DNA of 64,000 nt from Dasyornis broadbenti (GCA_013397935.1 VZRN01000244.1:62001-126000), one strand, 5' to 3'; positions 9,094 through 22,451 are shown, numbered from the stretch's first letter. Program-made: numbers and translations. The notes: generated by a model from the sequence alone, not told the origin.

Positions 9094-12069
9094 GTAAGTC
9101 GTTGGTTTTGTTGTTGTTTCCTAAAGAATCGCCGGCCTAGCGCTGCTGTTCTGTGGGTTCACACTGAGGGAGAGCTCGCTCGGCCTGGTGTTGAGCGACA
9201 CTTTTCTCGTAGCGTTTATGCATTTCCCACACAGCAAAATCTTATGGGCTGTTTGTAAAAGATTGCACCTTTCTGTCTTCCTGAATTCGTGTTAGGCCTC
9301 CTTTTGCAGGTGAGGGAGAAGCATGCAGGCCAAAGAGTAAGGATTATTTCAGTAGGCAACCAGTGCAGCCCACCACTTATGCGCCCTTGTCAAGTGCGTG
9401 AGACTCAACAAGCCAAGAGGAGAAAAGTATTTTCCTAGTTAATCCTTCATATTTAAGAAACTTCTGCTGCATATAAGCACCTTGTTTGTAATTACTGCAG
9501 CTCTTTGTGGGTTGAGTTTTCGTTTCTAATGTTAAAAAAGTGTCGTAAATTTACCTTAAACCTTTTTTTCCTTAATTATGGCATGCAGTTTCAGTCTACA
9601 AATATTTCAGATTCATACCAGTGTGGTATGTGAGTGACTCCCTCATCCTGCTTCCTTGTCTGACACATGGTCATCATTAATAGTCACATTTCTTATGATT
9701 TTTTTCCCCTGAGATCTGACTTAGCTTGAAGTTTGTTAGTTTTAAAAATTATCTTAATCATAAAAATATATATGACCCCCAAAAATGGAGCTTGTGATTA
9801 ATTTTCCACTGGCATCCTGGACCTGATTCACAGGTCTGTGTTTTCTCTGATTTCTGGGGAGCGAGCTGCTTATTCACTATTTCAACAAAAGAAGACAGAT
9901 CCAGGTGCTCATTTGATGGACGCATTCACAGCACTCTTAAATTTGATGGTGGTGTCACCATTTTGCAATCAAACGCATATGGAAGAGAAAGTATTTTTTA
10001 GTTCCTTGTGTTAAAAAAGCAAGGTTTCTGCTGGTGTCACAGCTTTGCCAGTTGATGCCACAGTTGGAAAAGTCCATGGGATTGAGCAGCCAAGGGTAGG
10101 AAAGGGATTTGGGGGAAGGATGTGCACTGCGGGGTGTATCCCACCCTGCTTCAACAGAATTTTGTTGAGTTTGGCGCCTCGTCACTCTGTTTCCTGCTGA
10201 GGATAAGTCATGTCCCAGAAGCTGCAGGATGGATAAATCAGAAGGTGCTGGATGCCAGGGAAGAGCTCACCACCTAACTTTTGATATTATAGGTGTGGTC
10301 TCAACCTTGAAGTTGTTTGCTTCTTCTTTTATTTTTGGTTCTGATGCAATTATTCCCTTGGGAGATTAAGTCTGTGAAAGAAACCAAACCAAATGTTTAA
10401 GCAGCCCGCTGTTCTCCCAAATCTGACTGAAAATGTAAAACCTCCTTTTGGAAGAATGCAGCTGGCAACGTATGTGGTTGTGAATATAGCTTTAATTATT
10501 GCCGTGTAGAATACCTCAAGGTATATATTTATAATAGCTTAATATGTATTACATACCTCTTTCGCAGTCTGCTTTAATTGTTAAGTAATCACATTCCCTG
10601 AAGGCTACTTAAAACAAGTTTTGTTCTATGAAGTACTCACTGCAAGTGTTCAAAGCCATCCTCGTTTAGGAGATTTCTTCCCCGTTTCTGTAGAAAACCT
10701 GTGCATTTTGTGTTGCCACAAACTCCATCCTGGATTTCTGTCAAGTTCTGTTTGTATGAAGTGACCCTGAGAGGAGATATAAGTTCATTTTCTGTTTTTT
10801 TGCTGCTATCAGATGTTTGAATACACAGGCTTCAGTGTTAGCTCTCGTAAACAGGGATTTTCTGGCTCAAGCCCTTGTCAGTGTGGGACTAAAGATCACA
10901 TGAAATCTTGTGCAGTGTGACAGGGCTGGAACAACTGCTATTTGAGCTATGTGTTGATACTCTGTAAAAGAGCAGGACAATTCAGGATAAATAAAAAGAG
11001 CTATGCCTGAAATACGTCTAGAGTTAAGGTGGGGGGTGAAGGGCAGTTTTGGCAAATTGCAGCTCCTGCGGTGTTTCTGCCCCGTTGTTGTTCCATCACC
11101 CTGCGTGAGGTGGCTCAAACCAAGACCAGATCACAAAGCATAAATGCGTCCAAGGAAGAAATGTTTCCAGCTTGGGCTCAGACTACCTGCATGCCACCCA
11201 GAGTCTGAATTCATGTCTGCCAGCCACAGTGTAGCAACTGCAGAACTCTGCAGGATTCACTCGGTCAGAATGAATTTGATCTTCCGTTAGAAAATGTGGG
11301 AAGCATCCCTTTTTCTCCTCCAAACCTTACTGAGCTGATAAGACAAATTGTGGAGGGAGCAGGTTTTGATCACTTGGCAGTATTCAGGCTGTTGGTACTT
11401 CCATTTTTTCCTGAAGAAAGTAGAGGCTGGTCTTTGCCACCCCTTCCTCTCCTGCTGAGCTTGATGTGGAATCTCCTACACTGCTGCTTCTGAAACTCTG
11501 CTGCCTTTTAATCCTGGAACTCATCAACTGTAGCCTGCTGGCACCCTCCCCAGAGCAGGATCTCTAATCTGCTTTTGCTGCTGTAACCAAAAGAAGGCTT
11601 CCTCAGTAAAGCTGGTCAACAAAAAAAAATTTTTATTTTTACTTTTTTTTTTTTTTTTTAACCCGTGATCAACAGTACAAGAGGGGACACATTTTCACTA
11701 AAATGTTTGCCAGGACAAAACTTGTGTAACGGTAACTTAATAAGAAAATAATTTCTTGCCTGTTCCGTGTTTCTTCAGCTGGTCATTTAAGTCTGGGTCA
11801 TGCATAACTTAATTTTTACAGATTTTACCCTGCACGTTTGTTTAGGTGGCTTGCTCTCTGTATGAAAAGAATTGATGTCAGCTCTGCTCCTTTCCTTCAC
11901 ACTAGATCCGACTTTATTGTGTGTAAGGAGACCTTTTGAATTTGTTGAAGGGAGAGTAAGAGAAAGGATTCTTACTTGTTCTGTTGCCGCTGTTGCTTTG
12001 CTTTGCGTCTGAAGGAATGGCTGAAATGATTGACCCCTTTCTTGTCTCCCTTTTCTGTCTCTCCTCAAG
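9094..12069 (+). other. ZNF462 intron 5
   Basis: 2,976-base intron, donor gtaagt, acceptor tctctcctcaag (AAG rather than CAG). It contains an AT-rich island at 10470-10640 with homeodomain-type cores and a 6-2-6 palindrome, and A/T homopolymers at 11623-11659. No mobile element recognised. Confidence 0.88.
10470..10640. promoter_or_regulatory. AT-rich island, candidate conserved element (intron 5)
   Basis: Contains TAATTA (10493-10498), TAATTG (10575-10580), a GTAATCAC string and the palindrome ATACCT-ca-AGGTAT (10511-10524). Motif density suggests an enhancer-like element, but no alignment supports it here. Confidence 0.25.
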
Positions 12070-12188
12070 CCTGGACCGCCACATGCAGACCCACCACGGA
12101 CACCACAAGCCGTTCCGCTGCAAACTCTGCCCCTTCAAGTCCTCCTACAACAGCCGCCTGAAAACTCACATGCTCAAGGCTCACGCTG
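12070..12188 (+). CDS. ZNF462: ZNF462 exon 6
   Basis: 119 bases, phase 2 to phase 1. It completes the split finger (LDRHMQTHH) and encodes one whole finger (PFRCKLCPFKSSYNSRLKTHMLKAH), joined by the linker GHHK, the closest thing to a classic TGEK linker in this protein. Together with exon 7 this makes a tandem array that may bind DNA. The donor g|gtaagt is strong. Sequence is almost identical to the recalled human exon. Confidence 0.97.
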
Positions 12189-15100
12189 GTAAGTTTTCCC
12201 CTCTCGGTCTCGCAGCGAGGCAGCCGAAGTGGCCCGCGTGTTCTTGTGGCTGATCACAGAGGCGGGGTTGAACCACGTGTTTTGTCACCAGAACTGGGTA
12301 AGATTTTTCCAGAGGCCGCAGTCGTGGGTGGCCAGCCTGTGGAGGCTGTGGGGATAAGTGAGGGTTTGGGTAATGACGATGGCAAGAATCTGAAACAGTG
12401 ATGAGCGCTTCAAGAACTTTTTTTCTTCTCTTTTCTTTCATGTGAATGATACTTTTTTCCTTGTTTCTTTTTTTCCTCCAAGTGGATTTCATCGCTTGTG
12501 CCACAGATGCCATAACAAAATTGGCAGTGAGCTTTGCTCTGCTCTTTGAATTTATGTTTGTTTATGTTGTTGAATTTATATTTAGGTGACTCTGGGAGAA
12601 AGACTGTCAACTGCACCTTGGTTTTGGTAGAGTCTTACGCTGGCTTTCATTTCGGTTAAAACCAAACACCGCAAACTTTGAGAGTCAGGTCTGTGTGCAG
12701 CAGACCGAGAATGTCAAAATTGCGTTACCAAACGTGGAAATTTGTCCTGCAAATCTCTGCGTTTCAGCACGGAATCCACACAACCAAGCAAGCAGACATG
12801 CTTCTGAGGAATGGGAATTGGGAAGGTGGTGGGTCACACAGTAGGCCACCTGAAATTGTTCCACCTTTGATTGTTAGAAAGTAAGACTCAGAGTTTCCTC
12901 GTCTTTATGCCTTGGCCGTAGACTCTTGGCACCGTCACACGTCCGGCACTGAAAAGTTATCCTTTGGTTTGCAATCCAGACATGCACTCTGATGCAAATA
13001 ATAGAATGGTGATCAGTCTGAAAACCTGAAAACTAGCCCAGTTGTTAAAAACTTGCGAGTAGGAACTCCTTGAATAGGAATTTCTAACAAAAAGAGCTAC
13101 AAGTATGTTCCTTTTTCTATTATTTGCTTACTCAAAGTCATATACTCTGGTTGGGATGGAGGAGGAAGGTGGAAAAATGAGGAGAAAAGGCATAAGAAAT
13201 TTGTAGCTGTCTGCTGATAAAAACAACAACAACAAAAAATTGTTGCCATTGATCCAAAGGCATTTTTCATCTACAAAACCAGGAGGGATTGATGGTCTTG
13301 TGTACGTTGTTTCCTGTATTTTTGGGGGGGATTTCACAGAGCTTGTGCCAGTTTCTGTACTTGGATGCATAAAATAGACTAGCTTAACTTCTGCCACCTT
13401 CCTGTTGTGTGGGACCATGGCATTCTGTCCCTTCTAGAGAAAGCAGTTCCAGTTCACAGAATCCCACATCCTGTATGGAGGAGCCATGGTTCTTTATTTT
13501 CACCAGCCAAAAAGTAATGTTTTCTTTATGCTATTACACAGCTGGGCTCCTTCGTGTTGCCTTGCTTGAACCTGCCAGATTTTTAGACCCAAAACTAGCG
13601 TGCAACTAATATTTACTTCACACTTCTCTTCATGTAATTCATTGATTTATTTATTAGGAATTCATGCTTCTGAGCTTGGTTTAGTGGATGGACACCCCTT
13701 GAAAGCGCCATGTTTTGCATTGTACAAGAACACAATTTCATGGTTGCCTAGATAGTGCTTGCACAATGACTTGGGTAATAGGGTTTTCCAAAGGTTTGTG
13801 ATATGTTTCTGCCTCAGTCCCATTTCCACCAAATGGATGGTCATGTCGCAGAAAAGTTGCTTGTGTGTTTTTCAGTCAGAGCTTTGCTTTGGTGTGTTTC
13901 TGAGTCAGTCATTCAGAAATGTGTATTACTGAACAAACTCATCTGACTTCCTCAGACTCCCCAGTTTTTCAAGGACACGGTGGTTCTCTGAACCTCTCTT
14001 ACGTTGCCATTTTTTGGTCAATTGTCAATCCTCTCATTATAGGTTTATTTAGAATTTAAAACTTCAGTCCCCCTGAATTTTTCCGGAAGTCTTCTGGAGA
14101 CCTTTAAAAGTCCGTAAAATCCTGAATCCTGAAGTGTTTTACTCAGTCTGCCTCTCTCCCTCATTTTCTGGGGATGGATCAAAATTCAGTGAACTACAAA
14201 ATCCGTTCTTGTGTGACAGCTGGTACCAGTGTTTCTGGCATTTGTTTTTCATCCAGTGTGTGCCATCTCCTTTGGCGTGGAGCAGAACAGTTTACAGTTT
14301 CTCTAAACGGGCTCTCTGTTGTTTACATCTGAAATTTTTCACCTGTTTGTTTTTTTGGATTTTTTTTTTTTTTTTTGGTGTGGGTTTTTTTTTTTTTTTT
14401 TTGTGTGTTTTTGAGCGATCCTTGTTGACAATTTCTTGATTAGCAGTGGCTCTGGAAATGCAGAAATGGGTGATTGTAAGATAAAGAGCATTGGCCCCTC
14501 TTCAGTTTCTGTGTAATCTGGAGCACAGTGCTTTGAGTACATATCAAGTGTTGAGACCCACTACATAAATGCTTACATGTATCTATTTGTACGTGTATTA
14601 GTATATGATCACTTGGTGAGATGCAAAACCAGCAGACAAAAAAATTGCAGAAGACTTCTGTTGAGCCAACCAGTAGCTTTTCCTCTGCGATCAGACTCAT
14701 CCTTTTCATGTTTTGGTGTCCGTTTGAGATGAACAGTGGGCGTGTTTATTAGTGTGTCTAGGCTGCTTGGTATGTAATCATCTTTTATTTGCTTTAATGT
14801 CTTGTGATGATTTTAAGTTAATGGTGCATGTTGTCATTCAGGAATCTCTTTACACTGACAAATCCATGAAGGTCTGTATCTGTGTCCCACTGGTATCTTG
14901 TAACCGTGGAATATCTTTTGTCCTTAAATTATTGTGTTCCATTGAGCAACTTGTTGTGCGTGCTACTCAAGGAATGTTCTATTTCCATTTGTAAAAAGGA
15001 AATGTGTAACTCATACACAGGTGAGGAATGTCATTTGCAAAAAAAAAAAAAAACAAACAACCCCATGCAGGACAGTTTTTTGTTTCACCACTTCAGACTC

Positions 15101-16397
15101 CCGAGTGATCTGTTCTTTTTCAGATGTTACCAAAAAAGGGCGTTCTAAGAGTTTGTATTTTGTCCTGACGATTAGCATGGTTTTCCTGGAAGACAGGGGT
15201 GGGAGTTTTGTGGAGGATGGTTGCTAATCCTTTCAGGTGTGCTTACTCTGGCTGCAACACGTGTGTTTTCATATTCTCTTTTGGCTCACATGTTTCTGGT
15301 GTGGGAAAACAGCGCTGCTTGAGAGCCTTCTTTGCTGGGTTTGTCGAGAGGTGGAAGACATTTTCTGCTTCGTTCATTACCAGAACTCTTGTTCCTCTGT
15401 TACTCCTCATGAATATTTCACTCCTGTATTAGTTTTGGAACTTCATGTACAGTTCATATGTGGCCAGTGTTACTCTTGTACATGGAAGTGGCACTTCCAA
15501 AACAATAACTTGGCACCTGTATATAATATCACATTGTTTGTGTTGGGACAGTTTCACTTTGTGTTCCAGTTGCCTCCATGCAAAACAAATCTTGCATCAG
15601 GATTTGTTTCCCCTTGTTTGCTGTCTCTATGGCTTGGAATGTATTCAAAATTTAAATTCACTACTGTGCATTGCTTCTGTTCTTTCACTCCTTTTAGTGC
15701 TTTTCCATAACACACTTTCACACAGCCTCGTAGGTACACCCTTTGTACTCGGCGCTGCCGTGCTCACCAGCCTTGACTTGGTTGCCACTTCTGTGAAGAT
15801 TTCTGCTGCCTAATGGCAGGCTTTTCATAAGGAAAACTATGACCTTTCCCAAAAGTAATTGCATCACACTTTACTTTTTTGTTTTTCTTTTTTCTTTTTT
15901 TTTTTTTTTTGTGGAGGGCCCTTTGTTAAGAGTTTTGTAGTGTCCTTCTTGCTTCATTAATAGTGATGCTGGATGTGCTGCATGCAGAAACAAATTACTT
16001 CACCATCTTTAGTTGCTGTACTCCCAAAGAAATTTGGAAGTGTCGTGGTTTAAGTGACTCCATTTTCATCCCAGAATCTGTTTTCTTCCCATACCATGCA
16101 ACACAGGCATGCTAAGAGTCTGGTCTCTGTTTCTTTTTTTTTTTTTTTTTTTGACACCAGCCGCTGTACAAGGATCTGCAGTTGTCAGAAAGTGATACTT
16201 TGGTCCAGAGCAGGTGTCTACACCCACAGACTCCAGACTGCTCCAACAAGGAGACACACGTAGCTTGTGTTCTTTGGGATCAGTCTCTCGCTGAAGAGTC
16301 CATGGGAATTTTACTGCCAAGTTCAGTAGGAGAAGTATGAGGGCCCCATTTTGTTTCTTTTGTGAGCTGATGACTTGCCTGTATTTCGCTCACCCAG
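12189..16397 (+). other. ZNF462 intron 6
   Basis: 4,209-base intron, donor gtaagt, acceptor gctcacccag. It contains T-rich runs at 14350-14402, 15889-15910 and 16134-16152 and an A run at 15039-15052. No gene or mobile element recognised; the several open frames of up to 157 codons have no recognisable product. Confidence 0.87.
14350..14402. repeat. T-rich low-complexity tract
   Basis: Two T runs of 17 and 18 bases separated by ggtgtggg. Simple sequence in intron 6. Confidence 0.9.
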
Positions 16398-16589
16398 GTG
16401 AACATGCCTACAAATGTTCCTCCTGCTCATTTTCCACCATGACAATCAGCCAGCTGAAAGAGCACTCCTTGAAAGTGCATGGGAAAGCACTGACACTACC
16501 AAGACCCCGCATTGTCAACCTTGCAGCCTCACACGCCCACCACACCTCCAAGAACCACACTCCTGCTGAAGAAGTGGAGGACTCTAATG
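16398..16589 (+). CDS. ZNF462: ZNF462 exon 7
   Basis: 192 bases, phase 1 to phase 1, so it is a symmetric exon that can be skipped in frame. It encodes EHAYKCSSC, the rest of one finger (STMTISQLKEHSLKVH) and a basic, histidine-rich linker (KALTLPRPRIVNLAASHAHH) leading into an acidic EEVEDSN. The acceptor cccag is followed by gtgaac, a weak donor-like start. Donor g|gtaaga. The finger is nearly identical to the recalled human one, with Ser for Trp in the CSxC knuckle. Confidence 0.96.
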
Positions 16590-16972
16590 GTAAGAGGTGC
16601 CTCGGAGCAAGAATTTCATTGTCTAAGGTGCTGCTTGATATTTCTATTGCAAGCAAAATTGCAGCAGGCAGCTTTGCACCGAAAGCATCTTCATTTGATC
16701 ATTAGGAAAAAAAAAAAAAAAGGCAGAAGTTGCATCAAAACCAAGAGTAAACGTGGTGTTGTAGGAAGTGATCTGCTTTAGGAACTCACCAGTTCATACA
16801 ACATTAATTTGTTCCATCACTACACCAGTTGACTTTGCAATGTGTCGCTGCTGGCCTTGTTAGCAGAGATTCACACACTGCAGAGGATGTTTCAAAGTCA
16901 TGGTTTCTGTTGACAGCCAGTGGGAAAGGGATCTTCAAATTCAGTCCATGCTCCTGATTTTCCTTTCTGTTT

Positions 16973-17150
16973 ATAGAATCATAGAATGGTTTGGGTTGGA
17001 AGGGGACCTTGATGATCATCTCGTTTCACCCCTTTGGCCATGGACACTTCCAGGGATCCAGGGGCAGCCACAGCTTCTCTGGGCACCCTGTGCCAGGTCC
17101 TCCCCACCCTCACAGGGAAGGATTTTTTCCTCATATCTGATCTTGTTTCA
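16973..17150 (-). mobile_element. CR1 LINE 3' fragment (intron 7)
   Basis: Begins tagaatcatagaatggtttg, the reverse complement of the CR1 3' terminus, followed by the expected ggaccttgatgatcat and the ccagggatccaggggcagcc segment of the CR1 3' region. 5'-truncated and non-coding. Antisense to ZNF462. The far boundary is approximate. Confidence 0.88.
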
Positions 17151-18678
17151 CTGAAGTGCCCTACTACCCACATGGTTAAGCTTGAAATATGAACCTGTAA
17201 TAGTAGTAAGAGTAGTTATTGTTGTTGTCCTTTCTACAGAGGACACCAAGAGTACCTTCAGATACTCAGCTGCAGGAAGGAGGACTCCTAAGCGCTGTTT
17301 TCTTTTCAGTGCTTCCTTTGGGAGCTGTTAATCCCCTTGTGCTGGAGGGGTGTGTAGAAGATGCTTGGAAAGCAGCAGAGGGAGGGATGATATTTAAACA
17401 GAGAAATAGAGGAGGTGTTGTGTGGTCTCACAGCAAGCTTTAAGGCTTTTGAAGTAGTAGCTTATGAGGCATCTTTGGGTGTCACTTCCTGCCAGTTAAG
17501 GAAAGAGCTCTTTTTTTGGGAAAAAAAGCCTCCTTAATTCCTGGATGAGTTGCATTGACATGGAACTAGAATATTTGCAGGTGTTCAAAGAACTGGAATG
17601 TATGGGAGGGTGTGTTGGAAGAGGGAAAAATACTTTGTTTTTTCCAGAATCTTGAGTGGTTCTACCTCTTAAACAGCAAGAATTTTGTTGTTTGCTGTTT
17701 CGCTTGGGATACTGGTAATCTGAGGATGGGAGATAAATATTATCAGTACTAATTTCATAGCATTTTTGGTCTCCTGTCTTCCTTTTCTTTCTCACCAGAA
17801 AAAAACCCAGGTGAAATGAGAAAGAGTGAAAGAAAAGAAAGAAGTTCAGGAAATGGCTGAAAAGAATTGAAAGAAATAAATAATCACCATAGAAATACTT
17901 TATTGAAGGGAAAAAAAAGACATGCAAAATATTTTTGTAGTTCAGCAAGTCACTTTTTGGATCAGAATCTTAACAAAAGATTTTGACCAGCTGCTCTCAG
18001 ATAACCTTTTGTCAATGGGTTGTCTGGAGCAGTGCAATAACTGAGTTTTTTTGCTAATGCTAGCTTAAACTAACCCAGCAAGCTGAGGACATCTTGAGAC
18101 GTGTTCCACTGCCTTTTTTTTTTTTTTCTTTTTAACAGCTTTTTAAATAAAATATTCCATTACTGACTTAAGAAGCGGGGAATAATTTTCAGTGGCTGTC
18201 CCAGCCTTTCCTGTGTGTTAGCAGTCTTTTGCTAGCACTGGTGTGTTTCAGGAAGGATGTTTCAGTTACTCCTTTTTATTTTGCTTATCCCAGGAGCTCA
18301 AGCTCATGATTAGTGGACTTAAAATTCAGCCACAGATCCTGTAGAGGATAATTTTGCAGCCTTTAAGAATATGGCTCCGTTAACAAAACCGTTTTGCGGG
18401 GTTGACTTTGTTACCTAGATCTGTACTGCAGCCTGAGAGCAAGGCCAAATCTGTCCCAGTTAGCTAGATCATCTTTAAATGGGGTTAATGGTTAAGTCAC
18501 TTTGACAATAATAGAAGCCACCCACTGGGGAGCTGGTCAGACAAGTACAGGTGTTACAATAATCGTGTTAGCATTTTCAGCATTGCTGGAGGAAGGAGTA
18601 ACCTGCTTTAAGTAATTTTTTCACTATTACACACTTGGCTGCAGATCAGGTTAATGATGGCTGCTCTTACGGCATCAC

Positions 18679-18742
18679 GTGGGGTTTTGTTTTTTTTTTT
18701 GTTTGTTTTGGGTTTTTTTGGTGTTTTTTTTTTTTTTTTTTT
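18679..18742. repeat. T/G-rich low-complexity tract
   Basis: Long run of T interrupted by G pairs in intron 7. Simple sequence. Confidence 0.85.
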
Positions 18743-19923
18743 GGTTTTTAGAAGGCAATAAATGGTTGCCTCTGTGGCCCAGGCCTGTGAGTTGCAGGTG
18801 GTGTGCAAGACTTGATAAAATACTGGTCTCAGCAACAGGAAATGCAGGCACTATTATGTCCAGCTGGAATATGAGGAAGGGCTCACATGGTGTGGTGTAG
18901 CTGGGTTTTCTCTGTTGGCGAGTATAAATAACCTGCAGTGTGAACCATTATCAGGTCAATTCACCAGGGATGCAACACTGAGTTAGGGCTGGGGTGAAAG
19001 GCAGGCGAAAGGCTTCATCCCGTTGTTGGGGAACTTGTTTTGCGGGTTGAGAGGCGGTGTGCAGCAGGCTTGTGTGATTGAAGTGGTTGCAGGAAGGAGC
19101 TGTTCCTGTCTGAATGAATACTGCGGATTGGAAATACAACGGGATGGTTTGGGCAGCCAGCAGAGCTCATCTTGCTGATTGTTGAGCTCGGTGAAAAATG
19201 GAGAAGGGTGCTGAATTGTGACAGCACAGTGCACGTCTGAGTAGAGCTGCTCTGGGACAGCAGCCCAGTGGAACTTCTGTGATGCTTTTTCCCCCTGCAA
19301 AAATTGTTCCCTGACAGAACAATTCCCTTCTTAGAGCATTCCTTTTGTTCATTTAGATTGATCCGTTCATAAAGGAAGCGAGTGTGTTTACATTTCCGCG
19401 GCCCGTCTCTCTCAGTTCCGTGTTCGTAGCAGCAGACTTACCTGGAGTATTCAGCTGTACATCCCAGAGATGTTTTGGGGTGCTTGGCAGACTTTTCCAT
19501 GGGACTGAAGCTAAAGTGGAGTAGGGGCTGAACGGTTTAGGTAGACCCATCCTTGCCAGCTGTAATTCTGGTGACAAGTGTCATTAGAAAGCGTAACAGC
19601 ATCTTCAGTCCAGTTAATAACAAATATTTCAGTGTGTGTGCTGCTCTCAGGGCAGTAGTGTGAGAAGGTGACTGTGTCAGTCTCCATGAATCAGCAGAGA
19701 AGGCTTTTTTTACAGAGACATCACTCTAAGATCCTGCCTTCTGTTTCGTACCCCTCTTTTGCCTGTTGGGCGATATTTTGGTATATAAAAAGCCTGTTTT
19801 TGCTGTGTCCCCTTCTAACCAGAGGTAAAGCACTCGGTAGGTTTTTCTTTTGTGGGGGGGGTGGGATGATGATATTTGGTTTGTGGCTGTTTTTCTTGCA
19901 AACAGCCACAAAAAAAAAAAAAA

Positions 19924-20054
19924 NNNNNNNNNNNNNNNNNNNNNNNNNNNNNNNNNNNNNNNNNNNNNNNNNNNNNNNNNNNNNNNNNNNNNNNNNNNNN
20001 NNNNNNNNNNNNNNNNNNNNNNNNNNNNNNNNNNNNNNNNNNNNNNNNNNNNNN
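19924..20054. other. Assembly gap, 131 N
   Basis: Unknown bases flanked by an A run on the left and tcttc followed by about 20 A on the right, so the gap probably hides a homopolymer-rich repeat. Confidence 0.99.
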
Positions 20055-20469
20055 TCTTCAAAAAAAAAAAAAAAAAAAAACCAAACCAGAAAATGTTGAT
20101 CACGAGTGCCCTTTTTCTGGTTTTCGTAGCATAGGGGCACTGAATGGTTTGTAGTGTCCAGCTCTTGTTGACATGATGAGGTTGCCACTGTGGTAAAATT
20201 TTCTTTTGCTCTCCTGATGGTTTACAGCTATTTTTCATCTTGCAAGAAGATAAAAAATCGGTGGGGGTTTGCTATATATTTGCATGTGTGGTTGGCTTGT
20301 TTGTTTGAATTTAATTGAATTGTACTTTTTTGCGGTTTACGCTAAGATGTTGCTTAACGGTTTTGAAAACTTACGAAATGAAAATTAATTATGAATTGAA
20401 ATACTGCGCACTGATAATGGGAGGGATTGGATGAATCTCCTCACAAGATCTGCTTCCATGTTCTTTCAG

Positions 20470-20573
20470 CCTTTGTGAGAACAAGAGCTTGCATTCATGT
20501 TAATCTCTGTCCAGGATGGGTTTTATGGGTTTTTTGGTGGTGCTGTCATCCTGTGGGGCTCCCTGTGTCACAG
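20470..20573 (+). other. Candidate cryptic or poison exon, 104 nt (intron 7)
   Basis: Acceptor ccatgttctttcag precedes and the perfect donor cacag|gtaagtg follows. In the phase set by exon 7 the segment is open, but 104 is not a multiple of three. Exon 8 would then be read out of frame and stop after 13 codons, predicting nonsense-mediated decay. No transcript evidence is available here. Confidence 0.3.
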
Positions 20574-22368
20574 GTAAGTGTTCCCAGCTCGGCTCCTGTT
20601 GAGTTTGAGTGCAAGGCAATGCAATCCCCCCACCTGAGTTGCCAGGGCATCACATTAGAAGGCTCCTTTCCATAAGGAAAAGCTGCAGGCGAGGCAGAGA
20701 CACAAAAATGGTGTGGCTGAACACAAGGAAACATGAATGGCAGCAGGAGTTGTGTGGAACGGGATCATCCGCTGAGGAGAAAGCACATGGCCACAGACAC
20801 TGCCTGTGTGAGTGGGGTTACAAATGTGTTCCTGTGACCAGGAGTCCTGGAGGTGGGGAACTGCCTTCCCCTCCCAAGCTGGAGAGACGCAGCCCCTTCT
20901 CATAAAGTCTGTAAAGCAGAGTGAACTCAATAAATTGATAAACATTTCCACGTTATGACTTCAACCGCAGCAAAGGCTTCTTGAGAGCGTGTGAAATACC
21001 TGCCCTAAACTGCCCTGGCTACCATTATTGATTTTTGGAGTAGCCATTTATTTTTTGAAAGTAACCCCTGTGGCCTGACCACGTTGTAGGGCAAAGCAAT
21101 GCTCTTTATTCATATGGCTGGCAGATTTGGAGCCTCATAAATTTCCTTGTGTCATGACTGTGTGCAGTAATTCAAAATTACAGCTTTTTTAAAGTGTTAC
21201 TGTTCAAGAATACTGAATTGTCTAAATAAAGCAGAAGAAGTGCAAGGCCAAACAGACCTGGATGTGGTTTCCAGTATCTTCTCAGTCATGCTGCTGTTGA
21301 AAAAGGCCATTCCTTTGTACTGGTCACCAGTTCTTGATCTGCGGAAAGCAGGACGCTTTTTGTGTGCCCTTGATGCTGAATAATTATGCTTTTCACCATT
21401 GTGCAAAACAAACAGGATCTATCACAAAACATGCGTAAGGTCAGAACTAGAAGATTTCTTGGGTCTCCCAGTACATGGTGTGTCAACATCTTCATTACAT
21501 TTAATTACTTGCAGCAGCAAATGCATGGAAAACTGCTAAGTGAAACATCCAGTGCTCTCTTCCAGTTGTTTTTTCCCCTGAACTTTAGCCTTTGCCAGTG
21601 GAAAATAACTTTGCCTCATCTAGAAACTGAAATATAAATACATCTGCTTGCTTTGCCAGAGCTAGGCTGGGCACAAAACAGTTTCACTAAGTCTTGTTTC
21701 TTGGACTGTTGTTTCAGAGCTCTGAATTCCTTCCCATTTCTGCACACTTTTTCAGAGTAGATAGTGCATATTCAGGATGTATGTTGTCTTCTGTGCTGCC
21801 TCACAGATGAACTCCTGAAGGTTGCAGAGGGCCTTTGGTAGGTTTGCTAAAGCAATTTTGTGTACCTCCAGAATGAGAGGAGGACGATGGGCAGCGAGGC
21901 ACCATTTCAACAAAATACACTAAACCGGTGCCAGGGTATCATGGTTATGCCTTCCACCTTTCAGAACAGGGGCAAGCTTTTCCATAATCAGGCATACTGC
22001 CCTGGTGTGTGGGTTTTGTTGTTGTTTTTGGTTTTTAAATCCATATCGTGGTTTGTGGCTGATTTGCTTATTTTTATTCATGCGCATTGTTACTCTTGAT
22101 AAGACATATTTTTCTAACCTTGCAATCAGGGCAGGAAGTTCCTGAGATGGTCCCTTCCCCTCTGGTGCTGTTTCTCATTGTTGCTGGTGTGCCTTTCTGT
22201 TTTATGGCTTCTGCTGTGTGGGGAAAATCATAGTGGTCAGTCCTCACAGCCAGAAAACTTTGCATTGGAGCAGAATGTATTTAGTTGGGGGTTTCGGGCT
22301 TTTTTTTGGGAGGAGGGGCTTGGACAAAAACTCCTTTGAAGTTTCAGCCCCCTTTTGTTTCACTGTAG

Positions 22369-22451
22369 TTTGACTGGAAGGGCAGAGAGCCAGTAGTGAC
22401 TACAGGGCAAATTCAGGCAGAGCCTCAATGGCTAATTGCTTTAATTGCCAG
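22369..22451 (+). other. Candidate cryptic exon, 83 nt (intron 7)
   Basis: A strong polypyrimidine tract and acceptor (cccccttttgtttcactgtag) with the consensus donor gccag|gtgagttgg. In phase with exon 7 the second codon is TGA, so inclusion would truncate the protein. Could be a decoy or chance pair. Confidence 0.22.
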
